Of a stretch of 64,000 nt of DNA, positions 52,459 through 61,243 are shown one piece after another. The notes below the pieces were generated by a model. It searched no databases. It saw nothing but the letters and a program-made list of their open reading frames with translations, and was not told the DNA's origin. The translations under genes were made by a program, and so were the position numbers. This DNA is from CAYQXJ01 sp964421565 (lineage in GTDB: Bacteria > Planctomycetota > Brocadiia > SM23-32), in NCBI GenBank assembly GCA_964421565.1, contig CAYQXJ010000013.1:48947-112946 (forward strand), in the 5' to 3' direction. Position 1 is the first letter of the stretch; every line of letters starts with the position of its first letter.

Positions 52459-53403
52459 GTGCTGGTCGAAGCTGAACGACTGACCCGACGCTATGGTAGC
52501 TTCGTTGCCGTGGACGAGGTGAGTTTCGGCATAGAGCGGGGAGAAGTGGTGGGGCTGCTCGGCCCGAATGGCGCGGGCAAGAGCACGACTATCCGTATGC
52601 TCAGCAGTTTCTTGAGCCCTACGGCTGGCACGGCCAGGATAGCCGGTAACGATGTTCGAGATGAGTCGCTCGCAGTTCGCCGCCATATCGGCTACATGCC
52701 GGAGAGCAATCCCCTTTACCCCGAGATGCGGACGCGGGAGTTCCTGCGCTTCCGGGCTGAACTCAAGGGCGTCCCCCGAAGGGTCCGCACGCGTCGCATC
52801 GCAGAATGCCTCGAGCTATGCAGTGTTCGCAATGTCGCCGGGCAAATCGTCGGCACCCTCTCCAAGGGCTATCGCCAACGTGTAGGGCTCGCAGATGCGT
52901 TGCTGGGCCGGCCGGATGTGCTCATACTGGATGAACCGACGATCGGCCTCGACCCGAACCAGGTCCGGGAGGTCCGCGACCTGATCGCCGGTTTGAGCGA
53001 GCGACACACCGTCCTGCTCTCCACGCACATCCTTGCGGAGGCGGAGGCCGTCTGTGACCGGGCCATCATCCTTGAGCGGGGCCGGGTTGCCGCTGACGAC
53101 TCGCTGCATGCCCTTTCCGATCGCTTGCTTAGTACGGTGGTCACAGCGGAGATACGGACAGGTCCCAGCGTCACGACTCCCGCACTGGAAGCCTTAGAGG
53201 GTGTCAACCACGTGCACCACCAGACGACAGGGGGTTGGAATCGCTATACGATTATCGCCGATGCCGAGACGGACGTGCGATCCGCTGTCTTCCGGTTGGC
53301 GGTGGACAGAGGCTGGGATCTTCGCGAACTGGCGCGCAGCCGCGGCAGCCTGGAGGATGTGTTTCGCCGTCTGACCAGGGAAGAGGGTGGAGGCGAAGTG
53401 TGA
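52459..53403 (+). CDS. ABC transporter ATP-binding protein (GldA-like)
   Basis: 314 aa from the GTG at 52459. Walker A GPNGAGKSTTIRMLSSFLSP, signature TLSKGYRQRVGLADALLG, Walker B VLILDEPTIGLDPNQ, H-loop LLSTHILAEAE. LSKGYRQRVGLA is the GldA/NatA/CcmA-type signature. C-terminal ~90-residue regulatory extension. First of five genes that overlap by stop/start, so one translationally coupled operon. Function probably transport or lipoprotein-linked envelope work; gliding is not implied by sequence alone. Confidence 0.92.
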   Translation: MLVEAERLTRRYGSFVAVDEVSFGIERGEVVGLLGPNGAGKSTTIRMLSSFLSPTAGTARIAGNDVRDESLAVRRHIGYMPESNPLYPEMRTREFLRFRAELKGVPRRVRTRRIAECLELCSVRNVAGQIVGTLSKGYRQRVGLADALLGRPDVLILDEPTIGLDPNQVREVRDLIAGLSERHTVLLSTHILAEAEAVCDRAIILERGRVAADDSLHALSDRLLSTVVTAEIRTGPSVTTPALEALEGVNHVHHQTTGGWNRYTIIADAETDVRSAVFRLAVDRGWDLRELARSRGSLEDVFRRLTREEGGGEV

Positions 53404-54257
53404 GGAACGACCTGGGGGCCGAGCATGGCATGCTGGCGTGGGAGAACCTGGCGGCGCAGCCGGCTCGACGCGCAATGTGGCAGAGCATGACAGAGCTGCT
53501 GGCGCGTCCCACGGCGTTCTTCTCGAAAATGAGCCTCACCGGCGGGTTGCACGAGCCGCTCACTTTCTTCGCGCTTGTGCTGACTGCGCAGCTATTGCTG
53601 GCCTTCCCGGCAGCGATCACGTACTTCCTGCTCACAGCACCAACCCCCGGCTTCGTGCCGGCGGAGCAGTACCGCGCGCACCTTCTGCCTGTGCAGGCTA
53701 CAGGGCTCTGCCTTGCTTTGCTGCCATTTGTTCTGGCTGCGGGCTGTGGGGCCATGGTGTTTCTGGGCACCGTGTTCCACCTGCCCGGCAAGCTATTCGG
53801 CAATCGCAACTGGGAGGGCTCCCTCAGCGTCTGGTTGTATTCCGGCGGGGGGGCGCTTGTCCCTCTGGTGCTTGCCACGGCGCTGACTCTGTGCGTGTGT
53901 TTGACGGGCTACCTGTTGTCGGTGGCCTTGCCGGGCATTGCACAGAGCGCGGCACAGATAGGTGGTTGGGCTGCCCACCTGTCCCTCGGGGCAGGCCTGA
54001 TCGGGGGGGTTGCCTTGGTGCTGGTGTTCACAACAGTCGGCTCGGCGCGGGCGTTCGGCTTGGAGCCAGTCCTGGCTGCGGCCGGGGCCGTTACGGGCGT
54101 GCTGATGGTCCTCGCCGTTTTCGTGGCGGCCGCAATGGCCCTGGCGCTCGCCGGCCTGCGCTCAGGCATGGCCGCTCTCGGAGTGGCACTGGCCAGCGTC
54201 GCATGCCTCGCAATCGCGGGACTGGTAGTGGCTTCGCTCAGGGCGGGGGCGGAGTAA
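53400..54257 (+). CDS. Polytopic membrane protein (Yip1-like)
   Basis: 285 aa, GTG at 53400 overlapping the ABC stop (GTGA). About six membrane helices. After a 45-residue N-terminal part with LLARPTAFFSKMSLTGGLHE comes EPLTFFALVLTAQLLLAFPA, and later GTVFHLPGKLFGNRNWEGSL, a pattern of bacterial YIP1-domain proteins. Its insertion between the ATPase and permease genes suggests it is a subunit or assembly factor of this transporter. Not a canonical part of GldAFG systems as far as I recall. Confidence 0.7.
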   Translation: MRNDLGAEHGMLAWENLAAQPARRAMWQSMTELLARPTAFFSKMSLTGGLHEPLTFFALVLTAQLLLAFPAAITYFLLTAPTPGFVPAEQYRAHLLPVQATGLCLALLPFVLAAGCGAMVFLGTVFHLPGKLFGNRNWEGSLSVWLYSGGGALVPLVLATALTLCVCLTGYLLSVALPGIAQSAAQIGGWAAHLSLGAGLIGGVALVLVFTTVGSARAFGLEPVLAAAGAVTGVLMVLAVFVAAAMALALAGLRSGMAALGVALASVACLAIAGLVVASLRAGAE

Positions 54258-54973
54258 TGGTCAACGTTCCGGTAATCGCGCGGCGCGAGTTGAACGCGTG
54301 TTTCCTGTCGCCGACCGCGTACGTTGTTCTCACCGCATTCGCGCTGGCGCAGGGCGTGCTGTTCGCGCTCATCCTGCATCCTCCGATCGACCCGGGCTGG
54401 ATGGTTCAGAAGCTCTTCACCCTGCCGGTTTACCTGTTGACTGTGGCGGCACCGGTGCTGACCATGCAGCTCGTGGCCGAGGAAGCCCGCACGGGAACTC
54501 TGGAGGCCCTGATGACGGTGCCCGTGACGGAGGCGGAGGTCATACTGGGAAAGTTCATCGGTGTGCTCTGCTTTGCGACGGCCCTGCTCTTGCCTGTTCT
54601 GGCCCAGACGGTCTTTCTGGCGACGCAGGCGCCGGTTGATGTGGGTATGATGCTTGCGGCGGCGATGGGGCTCTTTCTGCTCACAGCGCAGTACCTGGCC
54701 GTCGGTATACTCTGTTCGGCGTTGGTCCGCACCCAGATTGCGGCTGCCATGCTGTCATTCGTCGTGCTTCTGGTCCTATGCTTCGCAGGAGTACTGGCGG
54801 GAGGCGAGCCAGGACCTGCTGGGCAAGTCCTGGCCTACCTGAGCCCGCCGGCGCACTTCGCATACTTCCCGCGCGGCTTCGTGGACAGCCGACAACTGGC
54901 CTACTTCGTCATCACCACCATTGTGTTCCTTTTCCTGGCCGTGCAGGCGATGAAGGTGAGGAGGTGGCGGTGA
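54257..54973 (+). CDS. ABC-2 permease (GldF-like)
   Basis: 238 aa, ATG overlapping the previous stop by one base (TAATG). Six membrane helices. N-terminal NVPVIARRELNACFLSPTAY and loop LVAEEARTGTLEALMTVPVT, both typical of GldF/COG1277 permeases (E-x-x-x-GTLE-LLT-P). Pairs with the ATPase upstream. Confidence 0.88.
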   Translation: MVNVPVIARRELNACFLSPTAYVVLTAFALAQGVLFALILHPPIDPGWMVQKLFTLPVYLLTVAAPVLTMQLVAEEARTGTLEALMTVPVTEAEVILGKFIGVLCFATALLLPVLAQTVFLATQAPVDVGMMLAAAMGLFLLTAQYLAVGILCSALVRTQIAAAMLSFVVLLVLCFAGVLAGGEPGPAGQVLAYLSPPAHFAYFPRGFVDSRQLAYFVITTIVFLFLAVQAMKVRRWR

Positions 54974-55890
54974 GGATCCGCAATGCACTCCGGCGCCTAT
55001 GGCGGCCGGCAAGCCTTGGAGCGGTCCTGATTGGGATCGTTTCCGCAGTTCTCGGACTGCTTCTGCGCGACGTTGCAGCTCCACAAGGGGAAGCCCGTCG
55101 GTGGGCTTCGGCCTTGATGTCCGCAGGCGGCCTGCTGATCGCACTGGGGTTGGTGTTCAACCTACCGGCGTTGGTCTGCCGGGCGCTACGCCCACGCGCG
55201 CGCGAGTCGGCGGGGGCTGCCTTGAACGTGTTGCTCGTGCTTTTCCTGGCGGGAAGCCTGGCGTATATCAGCACGCGGAAGTTCCTCACCATGGACTGGC
55301 GCACGCACCATCGCGCTCCGCTCCACATGGCTACAGTTGAGCTGCTTGAGAGCCTGGAAAGCGCTGTCAGGGCGACGGTCGTACACCGGACGCTGTACTT
55401 CCCGGACGACCGTGAGTGGATGCGTGTGATGGAACTGACAGAGGAGATGCTGCGTGATCTCTCTACCATCAGTGGAGGGCAGATCGAGGTAGAGACGCTG
55501 AACTGGGACATCCCGGAGCAGAGACGCCTCGTGCAGGCGCTTGTTGAGGATCTCGGCACCTCGAACCTACCCGCTGAGATGTTCGTCGTTTTCCAGTCGG
55601 GGGCCGAGCACCGCATGGTGCCGTTCAGCGCGCTGGCTGAGCGGACGGGAGGAGCATCGGCACGAATCGACCGCTTTCAGGGCGAAGCCGCCTTCGCCGC
55701 AGCCATCGCCCAGCTTACCGGTAAGCCTCGGTTGGCCCATGCGTTGCGTGAACGCATGCAGCCACAGCGCGTTCGCTTGATCGACTTGAGCATCGCTGGT
55801 GTCAAGGTTGCCCGATACGTCTTCATCGGAGCGGTTCCTGCCATGCCGGTGCTGGTCGGTATCCTCGTCTGGTTCCGGCGCAGGAGGTGA
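54970..55890 (+). CDS. GldG-like ABC auxiliary protein, shortened
   Basis: 306 aa, GTG overlapping the permease stop (GTGA). Three N-terminal membrane segments, then a periplasmic domain of the GldG/ABC_transp_aux type: YISTRKFLTMDWRTHHRAP, STISGGQIEVETLNWD, FQGEAAFAAAIAQLTG. The family normally goes on for some 200 more residues after this point (the GHGE-containing domain); here a final membrane helix (YVFIGAVPAMPVLVGILVWF) follows almost at once. So the large C-terminal part is missing. No frameshift is visible. Confidence 0.78.
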   Translation: MRIRNALRRLWRPASLGAVLIGIVSAVLGLLLRDVAAPQGEARRWASALMSAGGLLIALGLVFNLPALVCRALRPRARESAGAALNVLLVLFLAGSLAYISTRKFLTMDWRTHHRAPLHMATVELLESLESAVRATVVHRTLYFPDDREWMRVMELTEEMLRDLSTISGGQIEVETLNWDIPEQRRLVQALVEDLGTSNLPAEMFVVFQSGAEHRMVPFSALAERTGGASARIDRFQGEAAFAAAIAQLTGKPRLAHALRERMQPQRVRLIDLSIAGVKVARYVFIGAVPAMPVLVGILVWFRRRR

Positions 55891-55896
55891 ACTCGA

Positions 55897-58059
55897 GTGA
55901 GACGTCCCTGCACCTTGCTTCTGCTCCTGGCCGCAGTCCTGGCCGGCCTGCTGGCGTACTACTTCTCACGGCTACCGACGAGCGATGAGGCCCACCGGGG
56001 GCAGAGAAGACTGCTGGCGGACCTTGATCCGGACGCTGTTTCGGAGTTCCAGATAGTCCGTGCTGACGCAAGGATAACTTGCCAACGCGAAGGTGTCGAA
56101 TGGTGGATCGCTGAACCTCAACATCTGCTGGCAGATAGGGCGCGCGTGGAGGAACTCCTCGAACTTGCCGGTACGCTCCGTTTGCATAGCTACGTCGCTG
56201 CTGGCGATGTTCGACCCGAGGAGTTGGGCCTGAAGGAGCCACGTCTCGTACTGCGGCTCGCGAGTGAAGGCGGCAAGAAGTGGGAGGTCCGGGTCGGCGA
56301 AAATGCACCCGTCGGTGAGCTGGTGTATGTTAGTGCAACCGGCCGGTCGGGTGTGGGTACTGTGAGCCGTTCCCTGGCCGAGCTCCTGCAAGTGGCTGTC
56401 GCCGACCTGCGCAGCCGACGGCTTCTGCCGCTCGTTATGGCCGGTTCGGTCGAGGAGATGTCCCTGGAGGCGAGGAAGCAGTCCGGCATCCTCGCCTCCT
56501 CCTATGCGTGCCGCAGGATGGATGGACGCTGGGAAGTGGTGCGGCCCGAACACGATCTGGCGGATCACGATGTAGTCGAGGGCATTGTGAAGGCGTTGAT
56601 AGACTACCGGATCGCGCCGCGGGACTTCGTGCCACATGACTCGGCAGCGGCAAAGACCATGGCTGAGAATCCGGACGCGCGCCTTACGCTGCGCACGGAT
56701 GACACGGAGTACAGCTTGCTCCTCGCTCTGTCGGCTGAGTCCGGGCGCGGCACAGCATATGCCATGCGTCCACAGGAAGGCGCACCGGTTAAGGTAGGCG
56801 AAGACCTGCTGCGGGCGGTGTGTCGAGACCCCCGCAGCTTGCGCGAGCCGACGCTGGTGGAGGTTCGCTCGGGAGATGTCCGGAGCATTCTTGTCGAGGG
56901 GCAGTTTGGCCGCGTGACCGCGCTCCGGCGCGGCGAGCGCTGGGTCCTGGACGGCAGAAGCCCTGTTCTTGCGGATGAGGGGTTGCTCCACTCCTTGCCA
57001 CGACAGCTCGATGAGCTGCCCGTTCGTTTCGAGCCCCCGGGTGCTGACGGCGCGACAGCCCCCGGTATGGGCAACGACGCAGCCTTGTCGGTCACTCTTC
57101 TGTCGGAGAAGGGGGGAATCCTGGCCCGAGGCGTATTCGGCGCATCTGCTGGCGAGGGATGGGTTTATGCAACCCGCCCGCCATACGCCGGCCTCCTCTT
57201 AGTGCCAGCACCCTCCTGGCTCCCCCGGCTTCGCCAGGGCCGCCTCGGCCTGCTGCGAAGGATAGTACTTGAGGAGCCCGCAAACAACGCAGTGTCGGTG
57301 CAAGTAAATCGCCCTGAACGCTTTAGGAGTGTATTGCTCGACGGCCTGTGGCGCCTCTCTGAACCTGTAGAGGGCCGGGCCGATCTGTGGGCGATCCAGG
57401 ACATCCTGGGAGCCTTTAGCAACCTGCGCGTGGGGTCATTTGCGTCCCAAGACCTCCACGATCCGGCGGCATTCGGCCTGGACGATCCGTTTGCCGATGT
57501 GCAGGTGACCTATGGCGACGGTAGCACAGTCCACACGCTGCAAGTGGGTGCCAGGGCACATGATAGTGTCACAGGTCGCTATGCAGTTCTGGACGGCGCG
57601 GGCCCGGTGTTCGTCATTCACGACGCGATGGCAAGCTACTTCCGCAAGGGCCTTGCCTCGCCCCTCATATGTCAGGTGGCGGATCCTCGCCGCCTCGCCG
57701 TTCGCCGGGATGAGCAGTTTGTTGAGTACGTGCGGGGCTCGCAGGCCGACGCATGGCATGACGCAGCCGGCACTGCCTTGCCCCCCGAACGCCTGAGCCG
57801 GGTGCAGGCCGCCGCTGAACTCCTCAGGAACTTCCGTAGCATCGCCATCGCTGACTACGTCGAGCGCGGGGGGCAGGCGTATGGATTCCATAAACCCTAC
57901 ATGATCATACAGATAGACACGCCCACAAGCGTCGGGAAGCAAATCGTCATCGGCAGCCCAGCGGCCGGCGGGCGCTACGCCAAGGGGCCCGCCACGGCAT
58001 ACGTGCACATCGCTGCAAAGGCGGCTCTCGAGGCGCTGGAGGCCCTTCTGCCCGATTAG
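55897..58059 (+). CDS. DUF4340 domain protein
   Basis: 720 aa from the GTG at 55897. Short N-terminal membrane anchor (LLLLLAAVLAGLLAYYF), remainder periplasmic. Repeated DUF4340-type units: EGVEWWIAEPQHLLADRARV, then VRPEELGLKEPRLVLRL; MDGRWEVVRPEHDLADHDVV; LWRLSEPVEGRADLWAIQDI, then DPAAFGLDDPFADVQVTYGD. This protein often accompanies GldG-type ABC systems in Planctomycetes, Verrucomicrobia and others. Function unknown. Its 3' end overlaps the convergent sulfatase-like gene by four bases. Confidence 0.87.
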   Translation: MRRPCTLLLLLAAVLAGLLAYYFSRLPTSDEAHRGQRRLLADLDPDAVSEFQIVRADARITCQREGVEWWIAEPQHLLADRARVEELLELAGTLRLHSYVAAGDVRPEELGLKEPRLVLRLASEGGKKWEVRVGENAPVGELVYVSATGRSGVGTVSRSLAELLQVAVADLRSRRLLPLVMAGSVEEMSLEARKQSGILASSYACRRMDGRWEVVRPEHDLADHDVVEGIVKALIDYRIAPRDFVPHDSAAAKTMAENPDARLTLRTDDTEYSLLLALSAESGRGTAYAMRPQEGAPVKVGEDLLRAVCRDPRSLREPTLVEVRSGDVRSILVEGQFGRVTALRRGERWVLDGRSPVLADEGLLHSLPRQLDELPVRFEPPGADGATAPGMGNDAALSVTLLSEKGGILARGVFGASAGEGWVYATRPPYAGLLLVPAPSWLPRLRQGRLGLLRRIVLEEPANNAVSVQVNRPERFRSVLLDGLWRLSEPVEGRADLWAIQDILGAFSNLRVGSFASQDLHDPAAFGLDDPFADVQVTYGDGSTVHTLQVGARAHDSVTGRYAVLDGAGPVFVIHDAMASYFRKGLASPLICQVADPRRLAVRRDEQFVEYVRGSQADAWHDAAGTALPPERLSRVQAAAELLRNFRSIAIADYVERGGQAYGFHKPYMIIQIDTPTSVGKQIVIGSPAAGGRYAKGPATAYVHIAAKAALEALEALLPD

Positions 58060-59429
58060 TCCATGTATCCGAGTTGCTTCAGGCGCCTCGCGACCTCGCG
58101 CTCCTCGGTCGCATCCATCTCAACATGCCGCAGCGCCTTCACCTCGTGCCTGCGGTACCATTCCGCCATCGCTTCCCGCATCTCTTGCAGGCGCTCAGGA
58201 CGCTTCTCCGCACGGTTCTGCCGCTCCTCGGGGTCCGTCGCAATGTCGAAGAGCATCTCCAGCTCGCCCCTGTCCACGCGCTCCAAAGCCTGCGTCATGT
58301 TGTAGTGCCGGCTCTGCTTCTTGCGATGCGCGGCGGCCTCGGCCGCGCGCCGTCGCAGGTCCTGCCAGTGCTCATCAGGCGCCTGGGCAAACGAAACATA
58401 CTTCTGCGTGCCCTCCACGCACCCGTGCATCTCCGGCGGCGGACCCCCGGACATGCTGGCGGAAAAGTAGCAAAAACGTCCGGACACTGTCCCAGTTTCT
58501 CGCACCCCCCTGACCGCCCCCGCCATGCTCCGCCCGTCGAACCCCAAAGGTTGCTCCCAATCTATGCCCAATAATTCCGAAATAGTCGGCGCCACGTCCA
58601 CCGTCGATACCGGTTCCTCGATCACCTGCCCCGGCGCCACCTCACCCGGACACCACAGGATGATCGGCACACGACAAACACCCTCCGACCATCCACCATG
58701 ATTATTGTGAATGGTGCAATGCCGCGACAACCCTTCCCCGTGATCGCTCAGGATCACCACCAGTGTCTCCTCCAGTAGGCCCCGGCGCTCCAGCTCTCGC
58801 CAGACCTTACCGAACTTGCGATCCACCTCCGTCACGTTGCGCAGGTAGAGCCGCCGCAGGTTGCGAAACGGCGTCCCGGCCGCCAGGTCCCGCCGCACCA
58901 GCTTGCGGAAGACGCGGTGCGACTTGCCGTACGGCCGATGGACCGCCATCGTGTGCCAGAACAGATGCCAGGGCGCCTTGCCACTCACGCGGCGGAGCCA
59001 CCTGCGCGTCTTGCGCCGCAGCCAACCGCCGAACGCCTCGAAGTCATAGCCCCGGTTCAGCCCCACCTTGTCATCGTCGAACATGTCCCCGTCCCGCCAG
59101 CCACGCCCCGCGTTCTGCCCCGCCCGCCAGCCCCGCTCGCGTAGCGCCTCGGCCAGCGTCTGCACCTCCGCGTTCAAGCGATATTGAAACAGGTCCAGCA
59201 CCCCGTGCTTTGGCCAGTGCGTCCCGGTGAAGATCGCCGAGTGCGACGGCGACGTATAAGGGCAGGTGGTCACCGCGCGGGCGAAGAAGGCCCCTTCCCC
59301 CGCAATCCGGTCCAGGGCCGGCGTCGCCGCCAGCGCAGCGTCCTCGCCCAACAGCCGCCGGTCGGGCGCGCAGCTCAGCGCGTCGAACCGCAGCGTATCT
59401 AAGCTGATCAACATCAGGTTGCGCGGCAT
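58056..59429 (-). CDS. Sulfatase-fold hydrolase or transferase lacking the formylglycine cysteine
   Basis: 457 aa, alkaline-phosphatase superfamily. Metal ligands: N-terminal LMLISLDTLRFDALS and later VVILSDHGEGL. The position of the sulfatase CxPSR motif reads T59-S-P-S-H63 (YTSPSHSAIFTGTHWPKHG). With Thr where sulfatases have formylglycine and His where they have Arg, it cannot be a normal sulfatase. Thr is the nucleophile in many phosphodiesterases and phosphoethanolamine transferases of the superfamily, so phospho-ester chemistry is more likely. No signal peptide or membrane part. Convergent with the DUF4340 gene. Confidence 0.85.
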   Translation of the reverse strand: MPRNLMLISLDTLRFDALSCAPDRRLLGEDAALAATPALDRIAGEGAFFARAVTTCPYTSPSHSAIFTGTHWPKHGVLDLFQYRLNAEVQTLAEALRERGWRAGQNAGRGWRDGDMFDDDKVGLNRGYDFEAFGGWLRRKTRRWLRRVSGKAPWHLFWHTMAVHRPYGKSHRVFRKLVRRDLAAGTPFRNLRRLYLRNVTEVDRKFGKVWRELERRGLLEETLVVILSDHGEGLSRHCTIHNNHGGWSEGVCRVPIILWCPGEVAPGQVIEEPVSTVDVAPTISELLGIDWEQPLGFDGRSMAGAVRGVRETGTVSGRFCYFSASMSGGPPPEMHGCVEGTQKYVSFAQAPDEHWQDLRRRAAEAAAHRKKQSRHYNMTQALERVDRGELEMLFDIATDPEERQNRAEKRPERLQEMREAMAEWYRRHEVKALRHVEMDATEEREVARRLKQLGYMD

Positions 59430-59597
59430 GTCTCGCTCCGCTCCCCCTTTCCCGGGTGCACTCGCAGACGATGCATGCTATCAGCGCCCGCCGGCCCGGG
59501 CAACGTTCCGCCCCCTGCGCTTTTGACGCCCCTCAGCCCGTCTGCTATAAGGCCGCTGTCAAATGTCATCCCCCAGATACTCGACCAGGAGGCCCCG

Positions 59598-60350
59598 ATG
59601 GACCGCATACCCATCGCCGTTCAGCTCTACTCAGTGCGCGAAGACTGCGAGAAGGACCTCCCCGGCGTGCTCCAGGCCGTCTTCGACATGGGCTACGACG
59701 GCGTCGAGTTCGCCGGCTACTACGGCTACGACGCCGGGACGCTCAAGTCAATGCTCGATGACCTCGGCCTCCGAGTCGCCGGCACGCACACCGCCCTGAG
59801 CACACTGCTCGCAGACGAACTGGAGCAGACCGTCGAGTTCAACCACACGCTCGGCAACAAGTTCCTCATCGTCCCCGGCCTGCCCCAGCAGCGCTGCAAC
59901 TCCAAAGACGCCTGGCTCGAGACCGCCGACCTGTTCAACGACATCTCCGCCCGCCTCGAACCCCACGGCATGTACACTGGCTACCACAACCACGGCGTCG
60001 AGTTCCAGCAGTTCGACGGCGCCACAGGCTGGAACATCTTCTTCAAGCAAACCGACGAACGCGTCGTGATGCAGATCGACACCGCCAACGCCATGCACGC
60101 CGGCGCCGATCCGGTGCCCTACGTCCAGCGCTACAAAGGGCGAGCACTGACGGTGCACCTGAAGGAATACTCCTCCACGCAGCAGGCGCCGATGGTCGGC
60201 GAGGGCGAAGTGCCCTGGAAGAAGTTCTTCGACGCCTGCGAGCGCATCGGCGGCACGCAATGGTACATCGTCGAGCAGGAAAGCTACCGCTACCCACCGC
60301 TCCAATGCATCGCCGAATGCCTCAACAACCTGGAAAAGATGGGCAAATAG
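59598..60350 (+). CDS. Sugar phosphate isomerase/epimerase (AP endonuclease 2 family)
   Basis: 250 aa from the ATG at 59598 (AGGAGG upstream). TIM barrel: IPIAVQLYSVREDCEKDL, GYDGVEFAGYYGYDA, YTGYHNHGVEFQQFDGA, VVMQIDTANAMHAGAD, TVHLKEYS and WYIVEQESYRYPP. The Glu, Asp, His and final Glu form the metal site. It resembles IolE/IolH-like enzymes and hydroxypyruvate or ketose epimerases. Part of the carbohydrate catabolism theme of the window. Stop codon TAG at 60348-60350. Confidence 0.88.
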   Translation: MDRIPIAVQLYSVREDCEKDLPGVLQAVFDMGYDGVEFAGYYGYDAGTLKSMLDDLGLRVAGTHTALSTLLADELEQTVEFNHTLGNKFLIVPGLPQQRCNSKDAWLETADLFNDISARLEPHGMYTGYHNHGVEFQQFDGATGWNIFFKQTDERVVMQIDTANAMHAGADPVPYVQRYKGRALTVHLKEYSSTQQAPMVGEGEVPWKKFFDACERIGGTQWYIVEQESYRYPPLQCIAECLNNLEKMGK

Positions 60351-60596
60351 CGAATGCCGGGGCAGGGCGGGGCAGTCGGGGCGGCACTTCCGCAGCAAGT
60401 TGGCGACGCTCCCCGCCTGCATGCCCCCCGGTCGAGGGCGCAGCCACCAGAAGACCACAACCCCGATAGGCCTTCCTCGGCCGGCAGCGGCACCGCGACA
60501 TACGGCAGGGGGGGGCACCTTCCCACGGCGGCCGGCGGCCGGCGACCGGCGGTCTCCCAGCACCGAACTGCCGACAGTATCCGAAGCTCGCTGCGC
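60351..60596. other. Intergenic region with no recognisable gene
   Basis: About 245 bp, very GC-rich, with a poly-G tract and repeated GCCGGC/CCGGCG blocks (60520-60560). No coding frame or terminator of merit. Confidence 0.4.
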
Positions 60597-60624
60597 TTGA
60601 CCGCACAACCCGTTCTGCTACAAT
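60597..60624 (+). promoter_or_regulatory. Sigma-70 promoter of tRNA-Asn
   Basis: TTGACC (60597-60602), 16-bp spacer, TACAAT (60619-60624), about 28 bp ahead of the mature tRNA 5' end. Confidence 0.65.
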
Positions 60625-60658
60625 GCAAGCGGCGCTGGCCCAACAGAACGCGTCCGGT

Positions 60659-60734
60659 TCCCCGGTAGCTCAATTGGTAGAGCGGGTGGCTGTTAACCAC
60701 TAGGTTCGAGGTTCGAGTCCTCGCCGGGGAGCCA
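60659..60734 (+). tRNA. tRNA-Asn (anticodon GTT)
   Basis: Acceptor TCCCCGG/CCGGGGA with discriminator G, D-arm GCTCAATTGGTAGAGC, anticodon loop CTGTTAA (GTT at 60692-60694), T-arm CGAGGTTCGAGTCCTCG, encoded CCA. 76 nt. Terminator downstream at 60776. The DNA after it looks accessory, so this tRNA could be the boundary of an integrated island. Confidence 0.97.
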
Positions 60735-60775
60735 ACCCTTTTGTAGCGGACATCAGAGCGGCTTCTGCTTAACGC

Positions 60776-60807
60776 AAAACCCCGAGGCCGAGAGCTTTCG
60801 GGGTTTT
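60776..60807 (+). terminator. Rho-independent terminator after tRNA-Asn
   Basis: AAAACCCCGA (60776-60785) pairs perfectly with TCGGGGTTTT (60798-60807) with a 12-base loop; the T-run is within the right arm on the plus strand and the A-run serves the minus strand, so it may act both ways. Confidence 0.85.
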
Positions 60808-60875
60808 CGTATATCTCGCCCCTGCGCAACCCTTTAGCGCATTCCCGCCAGTCTGCCCGTACTCTCCGTTTCGAC

Positions 60876-60948
60876 AGAGAGTTTTCGGGGTCCGAAAGCA
60901 ACCATGGGGGTTGCTCTCGGTGCCCGAAAATCAGCGGAAAAACTCTCT
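60876..60948. repeat. Long imperfect inverted repeat
   Basis: Left arm 60876-60903 (AGAGAGTTTT, then CGGGG... to AAGCAACC) pairs with right arm 60909-60948 (GGTTGC... CCCGAAAA ... AAACTCTCT), with an 11-base asymmetry and an ATGGG loop. It sits between the tRNA-Asn terminator and the chromate transporter cassette. It is too long for a plain terminator and has no T-tract. Confidence 0.65.
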
Positions 60949-60997
60949 GACTCTCTGGTGAACAACCCCCTCTGGGTTAACAACCGCGTACGGACCG

Positions 60998-61022
60998 GAC
61001 CCCATTTCCGACGTTTCGAACT
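60998..61022 (+). repeat. Direct repeat flanking chr cassette, left copy
   Basis: 25 bases matching 63422-63445 apart from one indel and one change; the core TCCGACGTTTCGAACT is identical. Possible attachment or target site. Confidence 0.6.
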
Positions 61023-61243
61023 GCCTGGGCTCAGCGAAGGCAAAGACAATATGGGCCGTGCGCGGGTGCCAGCCCGGAGTGTGGCGATGAGCTTTGACAG
61101 CGCGCCGGGCATCCTCTACATTGTCGTCAGGAGGGAGGATGGCAGCTTCATGAGCTTTTCGCAGTGAGGCTGACTTCCCGAAAGGCCATGCTCGCCGGGT
61201 TACCTCCCAAGTCGTGGCGCTTTCACAAGTTCGGAGGTACGAG

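Noticed and set aside
60904..61167. 87-codon plus-strand frame between the inverted repeat and the chr cassette
   Set aside because: It starts inside the hairpin loop, has no ribosome-binding site and overlaps the direct repeat; no family resemblance.
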